Shown: positions 1-11,696, counted from the stretch's first letter. The stretch: DNA of 57,006 bases from Magnaporthiopsis rhizophila (GCA_003049465.1 PYSS01000165.1:1-57006); one strand, 5' to 3'. Notes: generated from the letters alone by a model not told the origin. Made by a program: numbers and translations.

Positions 1-1004
1 GGGCGGGGCCGGTGCGAGCCGAAAAGAAAGGGGAAAAAATAATCACCTAGTATATCCGGCAAGCGCAGATAGTCAAAGGTCTCGAGCGGCATCAGGTTCC
101 CGTTGGTGCACCGGACGAGCAGCTGCCCATCCTTGTTGACCGGGCAGCCCAGGGCGAGCCGGCGGGCCTCGGACTCGAACATGGCCTCGTCTCCGAGCAC
201 CCACGCGATCCACAGACGGTAAGGGTGGCGGCGCCCGCGCTGCGAAAAACACCAGCCCTCCACCCATGGCCGCAGCAGGTGCGTCATGTCGTACTTGTCC
301 GTGAGGATGGCGACGTGGAACAGCTCCACCAGCTCGACCGCCTCGGGAACGTGCTCGGCGAAGCCGCTGTGGATGATGCCCATGAGTATCCGAAACGCCC
401 GCGGGTCGTCCTCGGGCAGCTCGACCGTCCACTCGTCGTGCTGCGCTTTCGGCAGCGCCAAGGAAGCCACCGTGGAGGTGGTGATGGGCGGCGGCGGCGG
501 CGGCAGGATCATCGGGCTTGTTGCCGACGTTCCCGGGGATGAGGAGGCGGCGGACGTGAGGGATGGCGACGAGGATGAGGGGACCGAGCTGCCGCTGTCT
601 GATGATAAGCCGCCTTCTGATGCAGCAGAAAGGTTGTTCGAGCCGCCGCTGGTCGCGCTTGCCTGGGAGCTGGTCCTCCGGGTCCTGCCTCCAGCCCTCG
701 ACGACGACGACAACGATTCGCTGAATGCTCCAAACAGCATGGCTTTGAACACGGGCGAGGCCCGCGCCAGAGCCCGCGAGCAGACGACGAACCGCACAGG
801 GTTCACCTTGGCCGTGCCCACGGCGAGATGTAGGTCTCCGTCGGGATCCAGGACGATAGGGGACGCCGGCTGCCCTTCCTCCTCGGTGATGTCGCCGATC
901 AAAAGCGGGGTCGACTTTGACCGGCTCCCTTTGGTCGGCCGTCCCGACCTGACTGTCTTCACCGAGTTGGTCGACCTTGTTCGGGCTGCGGGTGACGCGG
1001 CCAT
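1..1004 (-). CDS. BTB/POZ domain protein, cut by the left window edge
   Basis: The minus-strand frame starts at the ATG at 1004 and stays open to the edge; a possible 5' splice site (GTGATT) lies at 46-41, so the coding exon may stop at 47. The first 40 residues are basic and Ser/Thr-rich. Then comes a split BTB/POZ fold: an N-terminal half (LDPDGDLHLAVG, then VVCSRALARASPVFKAML, about residues 42-90), a Ser/Pro/Gly-rich insert of about 75 residues, and the C-terminal half with WTVELPEDDPRAFRILMGIIH and ILTDKYDM. The DL-V...F-V-SRALARASPVF-AML pattern is standard for fungal BTB proteins annotated as nuclear-pore-like or BTB-domain proteins. BTB domains mediate protein-protein contacts, often as Cullin-3 adaptors, but no Kelch or MATH partner domain is visible. 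The 3' end lies outside the window. The family call is firm; the specific role is unknown. Confidence 0.8.
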   Translation of the reverse strand, partial: MAASPAARTRSTNSVKTVRSGRPTKGSRSKSTPLLIGDITEEEGQPASPIVLDPDGDLHLAVGTAKVNPVRFVVCSRALARASPVFKAMLFGAFSESLSSSSRAGGRTRRTSSQASATSGGSNNLSAASEGGLSSDSGSSVPSSSSPSLTSAASSSPGTSATSPMILPPPPPPITTSTVASLALPKAQHDEWTVELPEDDPRAFRILMGIIHSGFAEHVPEAVELVELFHVAILTDKYDMTHLLRPWVEGWCFSQRGRRHPYRLWIAWVLGDEAMFESEARRLALGCPVNKDGQLLVRCTNGNLMPLETFDYLRLPDILGDYFFPFLFGSHRPR

Positions 1005-2592
1005 GTTGACGACCGGCGGGCCTCTGCTGGGGATGGGTCGGGGAGATAAGAGGAGCGCTGGCGCTTGCGCTCGGTGGGCGAGCGTTTGCTCCTTTTTGTT
1101 TACCGCAAGACTTATACGGATCATATGGGGAAAAGGAGGAGAGGTGGGAAATATAGCAGCGCCCAGACAGCCCCTCCGCCTCCCACGCCTTTTTGGGCGA
1201 GCGATATTGCCCGCCCTGGTTGGCTTTTCACCTTGCCTTGCATCTCAGCTTACCAACTGCCGCAGTATTTGTTGCCAGGCGGGAGCTATGTCCCGTCAGC
1301 CCGCGAGCCTGCTGCCCTGTTTCTCGGTGGAGGCAGGCGGCAGCAAAGGCTCCACAGTATGCAGTAAAATGCCCGTGATCCGTCTGGGTCCTGGGCTCAT
1401 CCCGATGGCGGGCCCACACCCGCATCTTGATTTTGGAAGCATCCTTCCAAGAAGCCCTGCGGCGCTCCATTATTTTCTGGGCCCACGTGCCCCAGAGGGA
1501 GAACGAGTCGTGGGCATTAGGTTACATGAAGCGGGAGCGACTGCGAGAGAGAGGAGCGGGAAGAAAGCAAAAGGACATCTGGTGTGCAGACACCCTGCTT
1601 GAGCTTCCAGAGAAAGATGGTCGGGGTTTGTTTGGCGGGGGTCACAAGGCCCATGGTGGGCAAGCTGGAGGGGCGGCAAGGATAGCGGCAATTACGTCAG
1701 CGACAGGGCCTGACGCTAGGTGCACAGATGTCTGCTAAAATCAGGGTCCTCCTGCAGGGTCCTCCACAATGGAAGGTGTGCAAATTTTAGTCTAGCGTTA
1801 GCCAGGTTGTAGTCCAAGTGGGCGATTAGCTGAATGGCATCCATGACTGATTAGGGGAACATTGTTGTGCCAGTTCACGATGCATGCAGTTGGCAGGAAA
1901 AGCCGTGACGGCTGGGAGGTCCTGGTCGGACGGCTTCGAATGAGTTCCAACTATTCAGTCGGAGAGAGGTTCGAGGACGAAGGATTGGGGGCCGAGGCAG
2001 GCTCTCGTCATCGAACATGCCGTCCTCGAGAAAATTACCCGCCCAAGACGACACTGCCAACGGGTCGCTAACTTGGGCCGCACCGCCTCGGATCTCTTCC
2101 CCAATAGTGCCGTTCATTGGTGCCAGGCAAGGCAGCGCCCGAACCGGCCTGCGTATCCAAACCGACTGGAGATTTCATTCCCCAAGCCGCAATTTGCCCG
2201 TATAGCATAGTGAGCCTCAAAGAACACGGAGTCAAATGTAAAGGCAACCTATTACAGACACTTTCATATAAATCGGGCGGTTGAGAATGCGCTGAGAGCT
2301 ACACAAAAGGGGGAGATGTCCACGTCGAACCTGCAGCCACAATTGTGGTGGTGCCAACGCGTTGCCAACGCTGGACTCGCGCTGGGATGCCACCAGAACT
2401 GCAGCCTTAAGATCGTCCGTGTGGCCGGGAAGTAAGAAAGCCCCCAAAAGAAGAAGGAAACGCGCCACCACAAAAGAGGTGAGGTGTTCCTTGCGCTTCC
2501 ACCTTTCTATCTTCCCATCCTTATTTCCTTTTGGCCTGCCCCCCAACGCAGCTGCGTGAGATGGGGAAAATCACCACTAACGCGACGAGATA
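1005..2592. other. Intergenic stretch between divergent genes
   Basis: Promoter and leader space for the BTB gene (leftward) and the CorA-like gene (rightward). Short open frames occur on both strands but show no recognisable domain, codon pattern or splice signals. I see no RNA gene or repeat here. Confidence 0.6.
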
Positions 2593-4267
2593 ATGGAAAA
2601 GTACCGCGAGTTCATACTTTTCCGAAGCCAGGCCAGCCCGTCCATCCGCGGCTTGGTGGGATACACAACCCTTCCCACGGCCACTGCGAATGCTCCCAGG
2701 CTCACGCTCCTGGATTACCTCGGAGATGCAGACGTCCCGGAAGAGCCGAAGCCGGTGGAAGACCTAGCAGAGCTGCCCAGCCTGCTCAATCGGCCCGCCC
2801 CAAACCTCCGAGGCCAGGTTTTGCTGGTCGAAAACATCACGCCGCATCTCGTAAACCTCCTGGGCAGCACGTTGGGCATCGACCCCGCATTCTTCGCAGG
2901 CCACATCACCGCCGACTTTCAAGACCTCGAAACGGCACCGCCCCCGCCATCCATCGCCATCCTGCCCAATCGAACTGCAGAGAAGGGCTTTCTCCATGTA
3001 CACTACCAGCTCATCGTCGACCTTGACAGGTCCAGTGCGTTCGAGAGGTCGCCCTACGCGTTGCAGACGGACTCCAATGTCCGGCGGAGTATCCGTCGGC
3101 TTCAAGACCTTTCTGGTCGACAGCTCGGTATTGCGCGAGGATGCTGTTCACTGGTTGTGACCACCTATGGCCGCCACTGGGTTTGTAAGTCTTGCTGCTC
3201 CCGCGACCAGCTGCTTACGCATGATCCGGGAGTAGGTTGCTAACATCGACACCTGCCACCCACCGTGATCAACAGGTCTGATTTTGACAGATCCACCCAT
3301 CAAGGTCGCGGTTGAACGGCTCAAGCCGGAGGGTAGGAAGATGCACCCGAGTCGGCCTCTGCACGGTGGATTCGAAGACTTTATGGCGCCGACGCCGTTC
3401 TCCTCCTTTGAGAAAGCGAGCCGTACCGATCCTTGGTCCGAAGAGGAGAAGAACTGCATGCTTGACAGCTTGGTTAGGTACCTCTCCAAGGACGGCCCTC
3501 CTCGTCTCACAACTTCAGCCGCTGCACCCAGTCCGGACCTGATCCTGGCCTTCAGCTACTACCCCATCCGCATCGCTCTGGCGCACTGGGTGATGTACAC
3601 CCAACTGACCAGTCGCTTCCTCAAATACTACGAGTACTCCCTCTCGGACGTCGGCGCCCGCCTACACAAAGATCTGGTCGACCTCCAGCAGTGGAGGAGG
3701 CGCTGCAAGCAAAGCATCTACAAGGTTGAATCGCTTGCTGTGGCTGTGAACTACTGGCTCCACGAGCTCGACCGTGGCGCCCCAAAAGAAGACGACTACA
3801 GCAGCTGCCCGGCCAGGGTGCGCTACTGGGGGTCGGTGCTGCAGGACATCGGCCAGATAAATGCCCAACTGCAGGGCTACAACAAGTCCCTGGAGCTCAT
3901 GATCCCCGTCGCCACGTCAATGGTGCAGCTGATGGACGCGCGCGAATCGCTGCTGCATGCCTCCAACACGACGCGGCTAACGTACATTGCTCTGGTTTTC
4001 GTGCCCCTATCCTGGGTCGCCAGCATCTTCAGCATGACCGACGAGTATCAGCCCGGCAGGGAGAAATTTTGGGTCTACTTTGCTATTGGCCTGCCGCTCG
4101 TCCTGGTTATTTTGCTCGCGTCAACCCTGCGATTCAGCGGTGCCAAGGTCCTGGGAAGAATCTGGCTGGGAGTGAAGGGGTTTTGGGGAACGACTGGTGG
4201 GTACGTGGCGGTTGGGAGAAGGAAACTGCGGGGTATAAGGTCACCCGGAAAACCCGCGGCGGTATAG
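2593..4267 (+). CDS. CorA-like Mg2+ transporter family membrane protein
   Basis: Two exons, 2593-3184 and 3276-4267, joined across a GTAAGT...ACAG intron, give 527 residues; the junction reads HWVCLILTDPP, a motif common in fungal CorA-like proteins. The long N-terminal region is soluble. The C-terminus has the CorA layout: a helix leading into TYIALVFVPLSWVASIFSM (TM1, about 431-450), a short acidic loop, then FWVYFAIGLPLVLVILLAS (TM2, about 464-484) and a short basic tail. CorA proteins form pentameric divalent-cation channels; the selectivity motif after TM1 is normally GMN, here replaced by SMT. Many fungal paralogues have such degenerate motifs, so transport specificity should not be assumed. 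The ATG at 2593 is chosen as the first in frame. The family call is firm; ion transport activity is uncertain. Confidence 0.85.
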
Positions 4268-5112
4268 TATACCACATACGGACGACATTCGCCATGTCAC
4301 AAGGCTTCCAGTCAGATACGTTTATCTTTGTACCATCCACTGTTCCACATGATAATCTTCTTTCCGTATCAAAACCTCCGCGCTACGGTCTGCCCCATTC
4401 GCCTGTAGTAGATGCGTAGGAAGACGGCAGAGTGAGCAGGGGCCCTCGGCGCAAAAATACATGAGTGTGCCAAAGGACCGACAGCGGCCGTCCGGCTTTC
4501 TGCATTGGGTGAAAGCCAGAGTCTCGTACACCAACAGTTCAGCAAATGCATGGCGGCCCAAGCGAAAGGCTATCGTACCGACGTCCGTTGGCGGCGCCAT
4601 TTGGACAACATTCCAAGTGTTGCGGCCCAAATCAACTTTGCGCATGGGCAACGAACTAAACCAAATGTCCTTCCCCGATAATTCTACATACAAGCCGGGC
4701 GGACCAAATGGTGCCCAAGGCTACCCGGGGACGGAGATGCCACGGTATCGCGTTACAGTGTTCGGCTCTGTGTTCTGCGCATCTGCGAGTCTCTGCCCGA
4801 CTGTAGATCCCATTGTACTAAGCATCAAGTCTGGAGATCCGCACCGGCGACCGCGGTATCCGGTTGTAGTCTTTACCGCCCAACCAGCAGTACAAAAACC
4901 TCCTTCGTACACGCGTTCGGAGATAGGCACCTAAGAAATTTCGCCTTTCCCAAGGTTCTACGGTTCCTAGGGCATCACCCGTCTAATAGTTGCCCCTCCA
5001 GTCCACTCGCTCGCCTTCCTTGCTCGTCCCCTACCTTCCTCGACGCCACCACAAACCACCCAACGCCGGCAATGCCCACGGGCCCTGGCTCCCGCCTCGG
5101 TCCGCCTGAAAG
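4268..5112. other. Intergenic stretch
   Basis: Lies between the CorA-like gene and the NACHT gene, both rightward. It should hold the terminator of the first and the promoter of the second. An open frame at 4461-4934 has no recognisable protein character. Nothing else seen. Confidence 0.6.
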
Positions 5113-8050
5113 ATGCCTCGCGGGACGGATTCCAAAGGGCCACTCAAGACCATCATTGAGAACTTGATCAATGAGTGGGACAAGCGGCTGCGTGACGGTC
5201 CGAACTGGGGAGAAGGGATTGCAAGGAGCAACAACATCCGACAGGCCTTTGTCGACGGCGTTTGGGACGAAGTCAAGCGCGAGTACGACAAGATGCTGAA
5301 AGATCTGAAGGTGTACTTCGAGGTTTGCCTGAAGACTTCCGCAATCTCTGCCGAGCTGGAGGGGAGGGTTAAGGATATTGAGTCTATCAAAAAAACCCTT
5401 GTGCGGCGGGAGCGCATCAAGCTCTTTGCAAGCATGCGAGACGTCTTCCAAGAGATGCACGACCTCGTGGGGCTACGGGTCGTGCCGCGGAACGAGCTAG
5501 CCCGAGAGAGGGCCCAAAAGTTGATCGACAAGTTTCAAATGGAGAAGGAGTCGGTCCACATCTCGTCGGATCGCAAGGTTGGCGAGTACTGGGACGTACG
5601 CTTCGGCGCCTATGAATCCCACAACCACAGGCTCATTGCATGGAATCACCACCTGCTAGCCCCCTATTATGGCGTAATGTTCGAGGTCCAGATCACGACG
5701 TGGGCCAAAACAGTCTACAACAAGCTCGCCCACCCCTTACTGTACAAGGCTATTTACGGAGGTCTCAGCAAGCCAATCGAAGGGATGGTAGACAGCATTG
5801 GCGGGATGGCATCGACGCTCGAAACTCAGCTCTCCATTCTCCGCGCTGCCATTACACAAATGTTTGAGGAGAGAGCGGCCGTCGCAGCGAGCGCCCCCGA
5901 TGCCGACCTGGACGAGATTAAAAACGCCAAAGAGGCCACTCTGGCTGAGCTCGAGAAACTCGATGAAGGAGTCCGGAGGGGCGTCGAGGATGCCTTTATG
6001 GGTGTCATAGATTCGGTCGAAACGCAGGCACCCAAAGGGACCTCAATGCCAAATTACCTGAAGACTAAGGCCTCAGAGCAGTGCCAGGTTTTGGATGGGT
6101 ACGCCTTTATCCTTCCATACTTTGCCATTTACATGCTGCACACAATCTAACGCCCTTTGTAGCGAGTGGGAAGAAAATCGCAGCCGCCAGGAGCTCGGCA
6201 AAACCCTGGATCACAAGAAGAGACTCGCCCGCCAGGAGTCCGCAAGCGCCGAGGAGCACGAGGAAAGTCCCCGACGCCAGGAGGCCCAGCAAGCCCAGCA
6301 GCGCCAAGCATTGCGCAGAGAGTCCGGACGTCCTACGGATGAGGACCGCTCCAAAACGCGGCGGCTGGAGCTTTGCAAAAAACTACAAAACGGTTGTTGC
6401 TACCAGCAAGGCAAGGACAGGAATCCTGAGCCGGCAGCCGGAACCTGCAAGTGGTTCACAAGCCACACCGACTTTCGTGTATGGCTCGAGAGCGACACCT
6501 CAAGCCTGCTCTGGGTCTCAGCCGGCGCCGGTTGCGGAAAGTCTGTGCTGGCCAAGTATCTTGTTGATGAGAAAGTGGTGCCAGAAGATCCGGGCTCGAG
6601 GATAATCTGCTATTTCTTCTTCGGGGACGAATTCGAAGGCCAAAAGAGCGCTGAAGCTGCCCTCTGCTGCATCCTCCATCAGATCTTCACGCAAGACCCT
6701 CAGCTTCTGACTGCGGAAATATTGGGGAGGCTTGAGCGACACGGTTCCCGCGCCTTCGGCTCGTTTCGGGACCTCTGGGCCGTCTTGGTCGACGTCTCAC
6801 AACACGCATGCGAGATCGTCTGCATACTGGACGGGCTGGATAGATGCGAGAGAGCAGGACTGAGCCGGATGACCAAGTCGCTCCGAGACTTTTACGGCCC
6901 CTCCAACCTCGATCACGGAAGCGCTATAGGGCGGGTTGACACGGAGCTGGAGAGCAGGCTCAAGTTCCTGCTGACCAGCCGCCCCGAAGCTTACCTCCAG
7001 AAAGAAGTGGCGTTCTTTCGAGGCACCCGTGGCAGCCTTTACCCTTTCTTTTATGTCAACGCCGAAAACAAGCCCGAGGCCGACCAAATTGGGCGAGAAA
7101 TCGAAATCGTCATCGACATGATCGCCAAGGACATAGCAGAAGAACATCTCCTCCACGCAGACCAGACGGAGATACTCGTCAAAGAACTCACCCGTGTGCC
7201 CAATCGCACATACTTCTGGCTCCACCTGATGCATGAGCAGCTACAAACCTGGGCCGGCGGGATGACCCCAGACGCCCTGCGGGACACGCTGAGGAAGATA
7301 CCCGACAGAGCAAGCGAGGCCTACAACAAGATGCTGTCGGGAAGCCCCGCCCACGCCGACACAAAACGGCTCCTGCACATCCTGGTCGCGGCGAAGAGGC
7401 CACTCTCACTCAAGGAAATTGCCGTCGCCTGGGCCGTCGATTGCAACACCCTGCAAGACGAAAACTGGCTCGAGAACCACAGTCCGCCCTTTCCTGGTGA
7501 GACTATCAGGCCAGCATCTGAAGAACAGACACAGCTGGCAATTAGACGCCTTTGCGGGCCGGTCGCCATGATCATCAACAATAAAGTCTACTTTCTCCAC
7601 GAGACGGTGAAGAAGTTCCTCACCAAGGACGATCAGCACCAATACGACTCCGGGCCAGTTTCCCCTGCCGGGGACGCGTCGGAAGGCTCGCCAAACAGGC
7701 CTTGGGGTTCATGCGTACGCCTAACTGACTCCCACGACTTTCTGGGCACCATTTGCGTCAAGTACTTGGGAAGCCACGACTTTAGTGCATGTACGACGAG
7801 GGATCTTTCTCGGGTTGAATCTGCTTATGCGCTGTTCAACTATTCGGTTATGTACTGGCGCCGTCACGGAGACTCAGTCCATCGCAGAAAATATATGTCT
7901 GCGGTAGTGAAAAGGGGGGACAAGGACTTCTGGAGGTACGCAGCGATGGGAACGATTGACCGTATTGTTGCTGCTGCCGAGGATGCATGCGCACGCTGGT
8001 TGATTAAAAGCGTACTGAGCAAGCCTCGGTCCCCGCGCACTACTATATAA
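5113..8050 (+). CDS. RelA/SpoT-domain - NACHT NTPase protein (NLR-like)
   Basis: Two exons, 5113-6098 and 6163-8050 (donor GTACGC, branch CTAAC at 6147, acceptor TTGTAG), give 957 residues. Residues about 85-215 match the RelA/SpoT nucleotidyltransferase fold: Ser91 and Lys93/94, HDLVGLRVV (Asp117), Arg154-Lys155, a YESH loop at 167-170 (equivalent to YQSLH), FEVQITTW (Glu191, Gln193) and His207/Lys212. A Glu/Arg/Gln-rich linker follows (about 335-395). Then comes a NACHT domain with Walker A GAGCGKS (450-456), Walker B IVCILDGLDRCE (547-558) and a sensor-like FLLTSRPE, followed by a helical/winged-helix region. No ankyrin, WD40 or TPR repeats are present before the stop. Fungal NLR-like STAND proteins use the NACHT as a switch and the N-terminal domain as effector; (p)ppGpp-type synthesis here is inference. 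Domain assignment is strong; role and repeat-less end are open questions. Confidence 0.85.
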
Positions 8051-8918
8051 ATGGCTTCCCGCGCCCAAGTAGATAGGAGTTGTTTCTCTTCCTCCTTCGC
8101 GCAATGACAAGCTCTTTCAAGGACACCTAGGTGTTGCACTGTGACACGGAGGGACTGGGATCAGCCGGAATGGAAGCTCATCAGATGACTCTCAGCTAAC
8201 AGATTTGTCCTCGCGGAGCAAAAGAGATAGTGCCCACTTTTGGGTGCCCCGTGAAATGGCGAGGGGGTGTGGATGTGCCCTTGACGGATGTTACTGAAAC
8301 CCTGCAGCGGATCCTATCGTAAACCCCACTGGCCTTGGTATTTGACTGGCTTGAGGTACGCAGACAAATAGACACTAGACGGCGGTGTCGGGGAAATGGA
8401 GGAGCGATGTGTCAACCAACCGTCAGGATCATATATGGGTAAGAGACAGGTGGGTAGGCGTATGCGTCATAATCGTGTTATGGTGAGGGAAGAAATACAA
8501 GCGTTTTCGGGGATGGGGACGGCCAGACTGTCGATGTTGCTACCGGGCCAGGCCGACCTAGGCAAAGAGCGCACTGGGAGGACTTGCAACACAACAAACC
8601 TTGACGGGTCTTCAGGATTGAAGAAACGGCTGTGATAGAAAGCGGCCGGCCGTCAGACATGGACTTTGTCTTCAACACCAGGTTTTTGGGGGGTGGGAAG
8701 GAGGAGATTGAGTAGGGGTCCCAGCCGACATAGGTCGAGGAGGAAAAGATACGGCTTATCAGCACGTGGGTTCGCCGGTCGCGCGTCTGGTGCACGGACC
8801 ACACCAAAATTGTCGACAACTTGGTTGACGGCACCAGGCGCGGTAACGATTGCGATGCGTCGCGACGATCTCATGAAGCCAGCCAGCGTCGCCGCAAAAC
8901 AGTTGGCGCAACCCCAAA
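8051..8918. other. Intergenic stretch upstream of prp19
   Basis: Contains the 3' end of the NACHT gene and the promoter of prp19. No ankyrin/WD repeat remnant that could have extended the NACHT protein was seen in any frame, and no RNA gene. Confidence 0.55.
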
Positions 8919-10737
8919 ATGCTGTGTGCAAGTAAGTGTATAAAAACAGTCCCCGAGGCCCTCGCATCTTGGGAGAAATATCACTGACAATTGCGTCTCA
9001 AAAGTCTCTGGCGAAGCTCCCCAGGAGCCCGTTGTGTCCAAGAAGTCGGGTAAGTTTGCGATGCCACACAGCGAGCTCCCCCTGTCCGCGCCCAATGAAC
9101 ACGCGACCGTCAGGCCGGATCTTTCCCTGCGGTGTGCTGCTTGCCCTTTCAAGCTCATAACTCTAACGCGCTTTGGTCCGGGCAGGTGTGGTATACGAGA
9201 AGCGCCTGATCGAGAAGTACATCGACGAGCACGGCAAGGAGCCCGGAACGGACGAGGACCTAGACAAGGAGGACCTGCTTGATGTGCGATCCTCGCGCGT
9301 CGTGCGCCCGCGGCCCGCGACCCTGACCTCGATACCAGCACTGCTGGCCACGTTCCAATCCGAGTGGGATTCCCTGGCGCTCGAGACGTACAACCTCCAA
9401 CAGCAGCTCTCGCGCACACGCGAGGAGCTCGCCCACGCCCTGTACCAACACGACGCCGCCGTCCGGGTCATCGCCCGCCTCACGCAGGAACGCAACCAGG
9501 CACGCGATGCCCTGGCCAGGGTGACCGTCTCCGCGCCCGCGCCCGCCGCCGCCAACGGGGCGGCAGACTCGGCCATGGCCATCGACGCTGAGATGCCAAA
9601 GGAGGTTCTGGATCACATTGACGAGACAGCACAACTGTCAGTTTCTTGTAAACCACCCAGGTAGCAGTCTTTGAGGTGATTGGCAACTAACCGTCGCGGT
9701 CGGCAACAGACTCTCAAAGTCGCGAAGAAAGCGCCCAGTGCCCCCAACCTGGGCCTCCCCCGATGACATCGTCGCGCTGGACAAGGTGGCCTCGGACCCG
9801 CTCCAGGTGTCGCAGGCCACGTCGGTCGGTGTTGGCGGTGGGTACGCGGCCGTCGGCGCCCTCTCGGGTGACCTGGCCGTCTACTCGCTCGAAAGCAAGA
9901 AGGTGGAGCGGACGATACCGATCGGCGAGCCCGTCACAGACGTCATCTGGACCGGCTCCAAGGTCGTCCTGGGCACCGCCAAGGGCACCGTCAAGCTCAT
10001 CGACAGCGGAAGCGAGGTCGCCTCGTTTGCCAGCCATGCGGGTGGCGTCACAGCCGTGGCTCTGCACCCTGGAGGCGACATTGTGGCCTCGGTCGGCGCC
10101 GACAGGGGGATCGTTCTGTACCAGCTCAGCACGCTCAAGAAGATCTTCCAGGCATACACTGATTTTCGTAGGTTGCAGCTATCCGCCGGCCCCAGTCTAC
10201 TTATCTCTGCTAATCTCGTACCTGCTTTCTCCTACAGCCCTCACAACCTCCGCCTTCCACCCTGATGGTGCCCTCCTTGCCGCTGGTACCACCTCGGGAG
10301 ACATTAAGCTCTTCCACACCGGGACCCTCGAGGAGGCCGCCTCCTTCTCCCTCGGTGCGCCCGTCGAGGCCATCACCTTTTCCGAGAACGGCTACTGGTT
10401 CGCCGCCGTGGCCAAGTCGCAAACGACCGTCACAGTCTTCGACCTACGCAAGTCCGGCGACGCCGCCCGCGCAAAGACGCTCGAGGTTGGCGGTACCGTC
10501 TCGGCTCTGGCCTGGGACTACACGGGCCGCTTCCTCGCGGCCGCCGGCCCTTCGGGCATCTCAGTCGAGGGCTACAACAAGAGCTCCAAGGCCTGGACGG
10601 AGCTGTTGCGCAAGGGCGAGGCCGGCGCCGTCGCTCTGGGCTGGGGCCCCGACGCCAAGACTCTCGTGGCCGTCAAGAGCGATGGGGTTGTGGAACTGTT
10701 TGGCCTGCCCGCCGCGGAGGCTGCGGAGGCTGCGTAG
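8919..10737 (+). CDS. prp19: Pre-mRNA-processing factor 19 (U-box E3 ubiquitin ligase, WD40)
   Basis: Five exons, 8919-8931, 9005-9049, 9186-9636, 9710-10167 and 10238-10737, give 488 residues in one frame. The 13-nt first exon is needed to build the canonical start MLCAISGEAPQEPVVS. Residues 1-70 form the U-box (SGVVYEKRLIEKYI, HGKEPGTDEDL), 70-140 the Prp19 coiled-coil tetramerisation segment (SIPALLATFQSEWDSLALE, LYQHDAAVRVIARL), and about 200-488 a seven-bladed WD40 propeller (TTSAFHPDGALLAAGT, IKLFHTGT). In yeast and humans Prp19 is the E3 ligase core of the NineTeen complex, which activates the spliceosome by K63 ubiquitination; it also works in DNA repair. Length and domain order match fungal orthologues. 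It converges on nab2. An AATAAA lies about 105 nt after the stop. Confidence 0.97.
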
Positions 10738-11696
10738 AAAGGTACGAATGCGCGAAGCTAAATACCAGAGTTGCGAACATGACTGCATTTCGGAGCTTTG
10801 GGTGCGACTGTGTTTCCACCATGAGAGCCCAGCTGCAAGCAGAATAAAGTAGGGGATGCGAGAATGCGGAATCAAGAGAGAATTCAGAAGCAAGGGATAA
10901 AAAACCAAGAGGAAAAAAGGCCAGAGTCCTCCGGTTTCTACTGAGAAGAATACCATGGGCACAGACTTTCGATTAAAATGTATAATACGACAAGCGGCTT
11001 ATCTTGGTTGGAAAACGAATGATACCTGCAGAAATACTTACTAACCGAGGATATAAGGCGTCACGAATATTTTGTTCTTCTACAACCCCCGCAGCTGCCC
11101 GCGTACCTTTGCCCTCCCATTCATGCGGATTCTATAGAGACGAATGCACATCGACCCCAACAGCAAATGACACCGGATCTTTTGGAGCAATTCACGCCGG
11201 GATTCCATCCGGGTCCTTTCCGAACCAAACAGACCAGGGGGTCTCCTTCCAGGGCCCCGGACCAGAAGAAGCGAGCCAAAATCATCATTAAAAACTTGAT
11301 GATGCCTTTTTCATGCATTCATTCCATGATCTATGAAACAAAAAAGATCCCCACAAGGCCAAAGGGGACACAGAAATACACATTGGATAAAGAGGGAAAC
11401 CGATGCTTTCTTTCCTTTTCATCATAGTACAGTTGGGCTGGTGCAAAGGCACCGGCGAGGATAGCCACCCTTCCCCTTCAGGTCAGAGAAGATAAACGAT
11501 CTATTCCATCCTTCGTCTCCCTTGGGTCTCCGCCAAGTCGGCGAGACACCCATAAATGTCCTCCTCTCCAGTTTATATCCATCATCCTCACCGTCCAGCA
11601 CATGCAAACAGACAGACAGACACAGTAACAGCTCCAGAAAATAGAAGAAAAAAAAAAAAAAACAATAACTTCCAGCCATTATCGTGGACATCGTCA
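10738..11696. other. Convergent intergenic stretch between prp19 and nab2
   Basis: Holds the two 3' UTRs facing each other. Apart from the AATAAA at 10843 and an A tract near 11648-11662, which on the nab2 strand is a T tract downstream of its stop, there is no gene-like content. Confidence 0.6.
10843..10848 (+). promoter_or_regulatory. Candidate polyadenylation signal of prp19
   Basis: AATAAA on the plus strand 105 nt after the prp19 stop codon, within the normal distance of fungal 3' UTRs. Fungal poly(A) signals are loose, so this is a positional inference only. Confidence 0.4.

Noticed and set aside
286..1602. Long plus-strand open frame opposite the BTB gene
   Set aside because: It is antisense to a clear BTB domain and has no domain of its own; GC-rich codons on one strand leave open frames on the other.
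4461..4934. 157-codon plus-strand frame
   Set aside because: No domain, no intron signals and lower GC third positions than real genes here.
6098..6163. Reading the RelA/SpoT and NACHT parts as two genes
   Set aside because: A 64-nt intron with GTACGC donor, CTAAC branch and TAG acceptor joins the frames exactly, and no promoter-sized gap exists.
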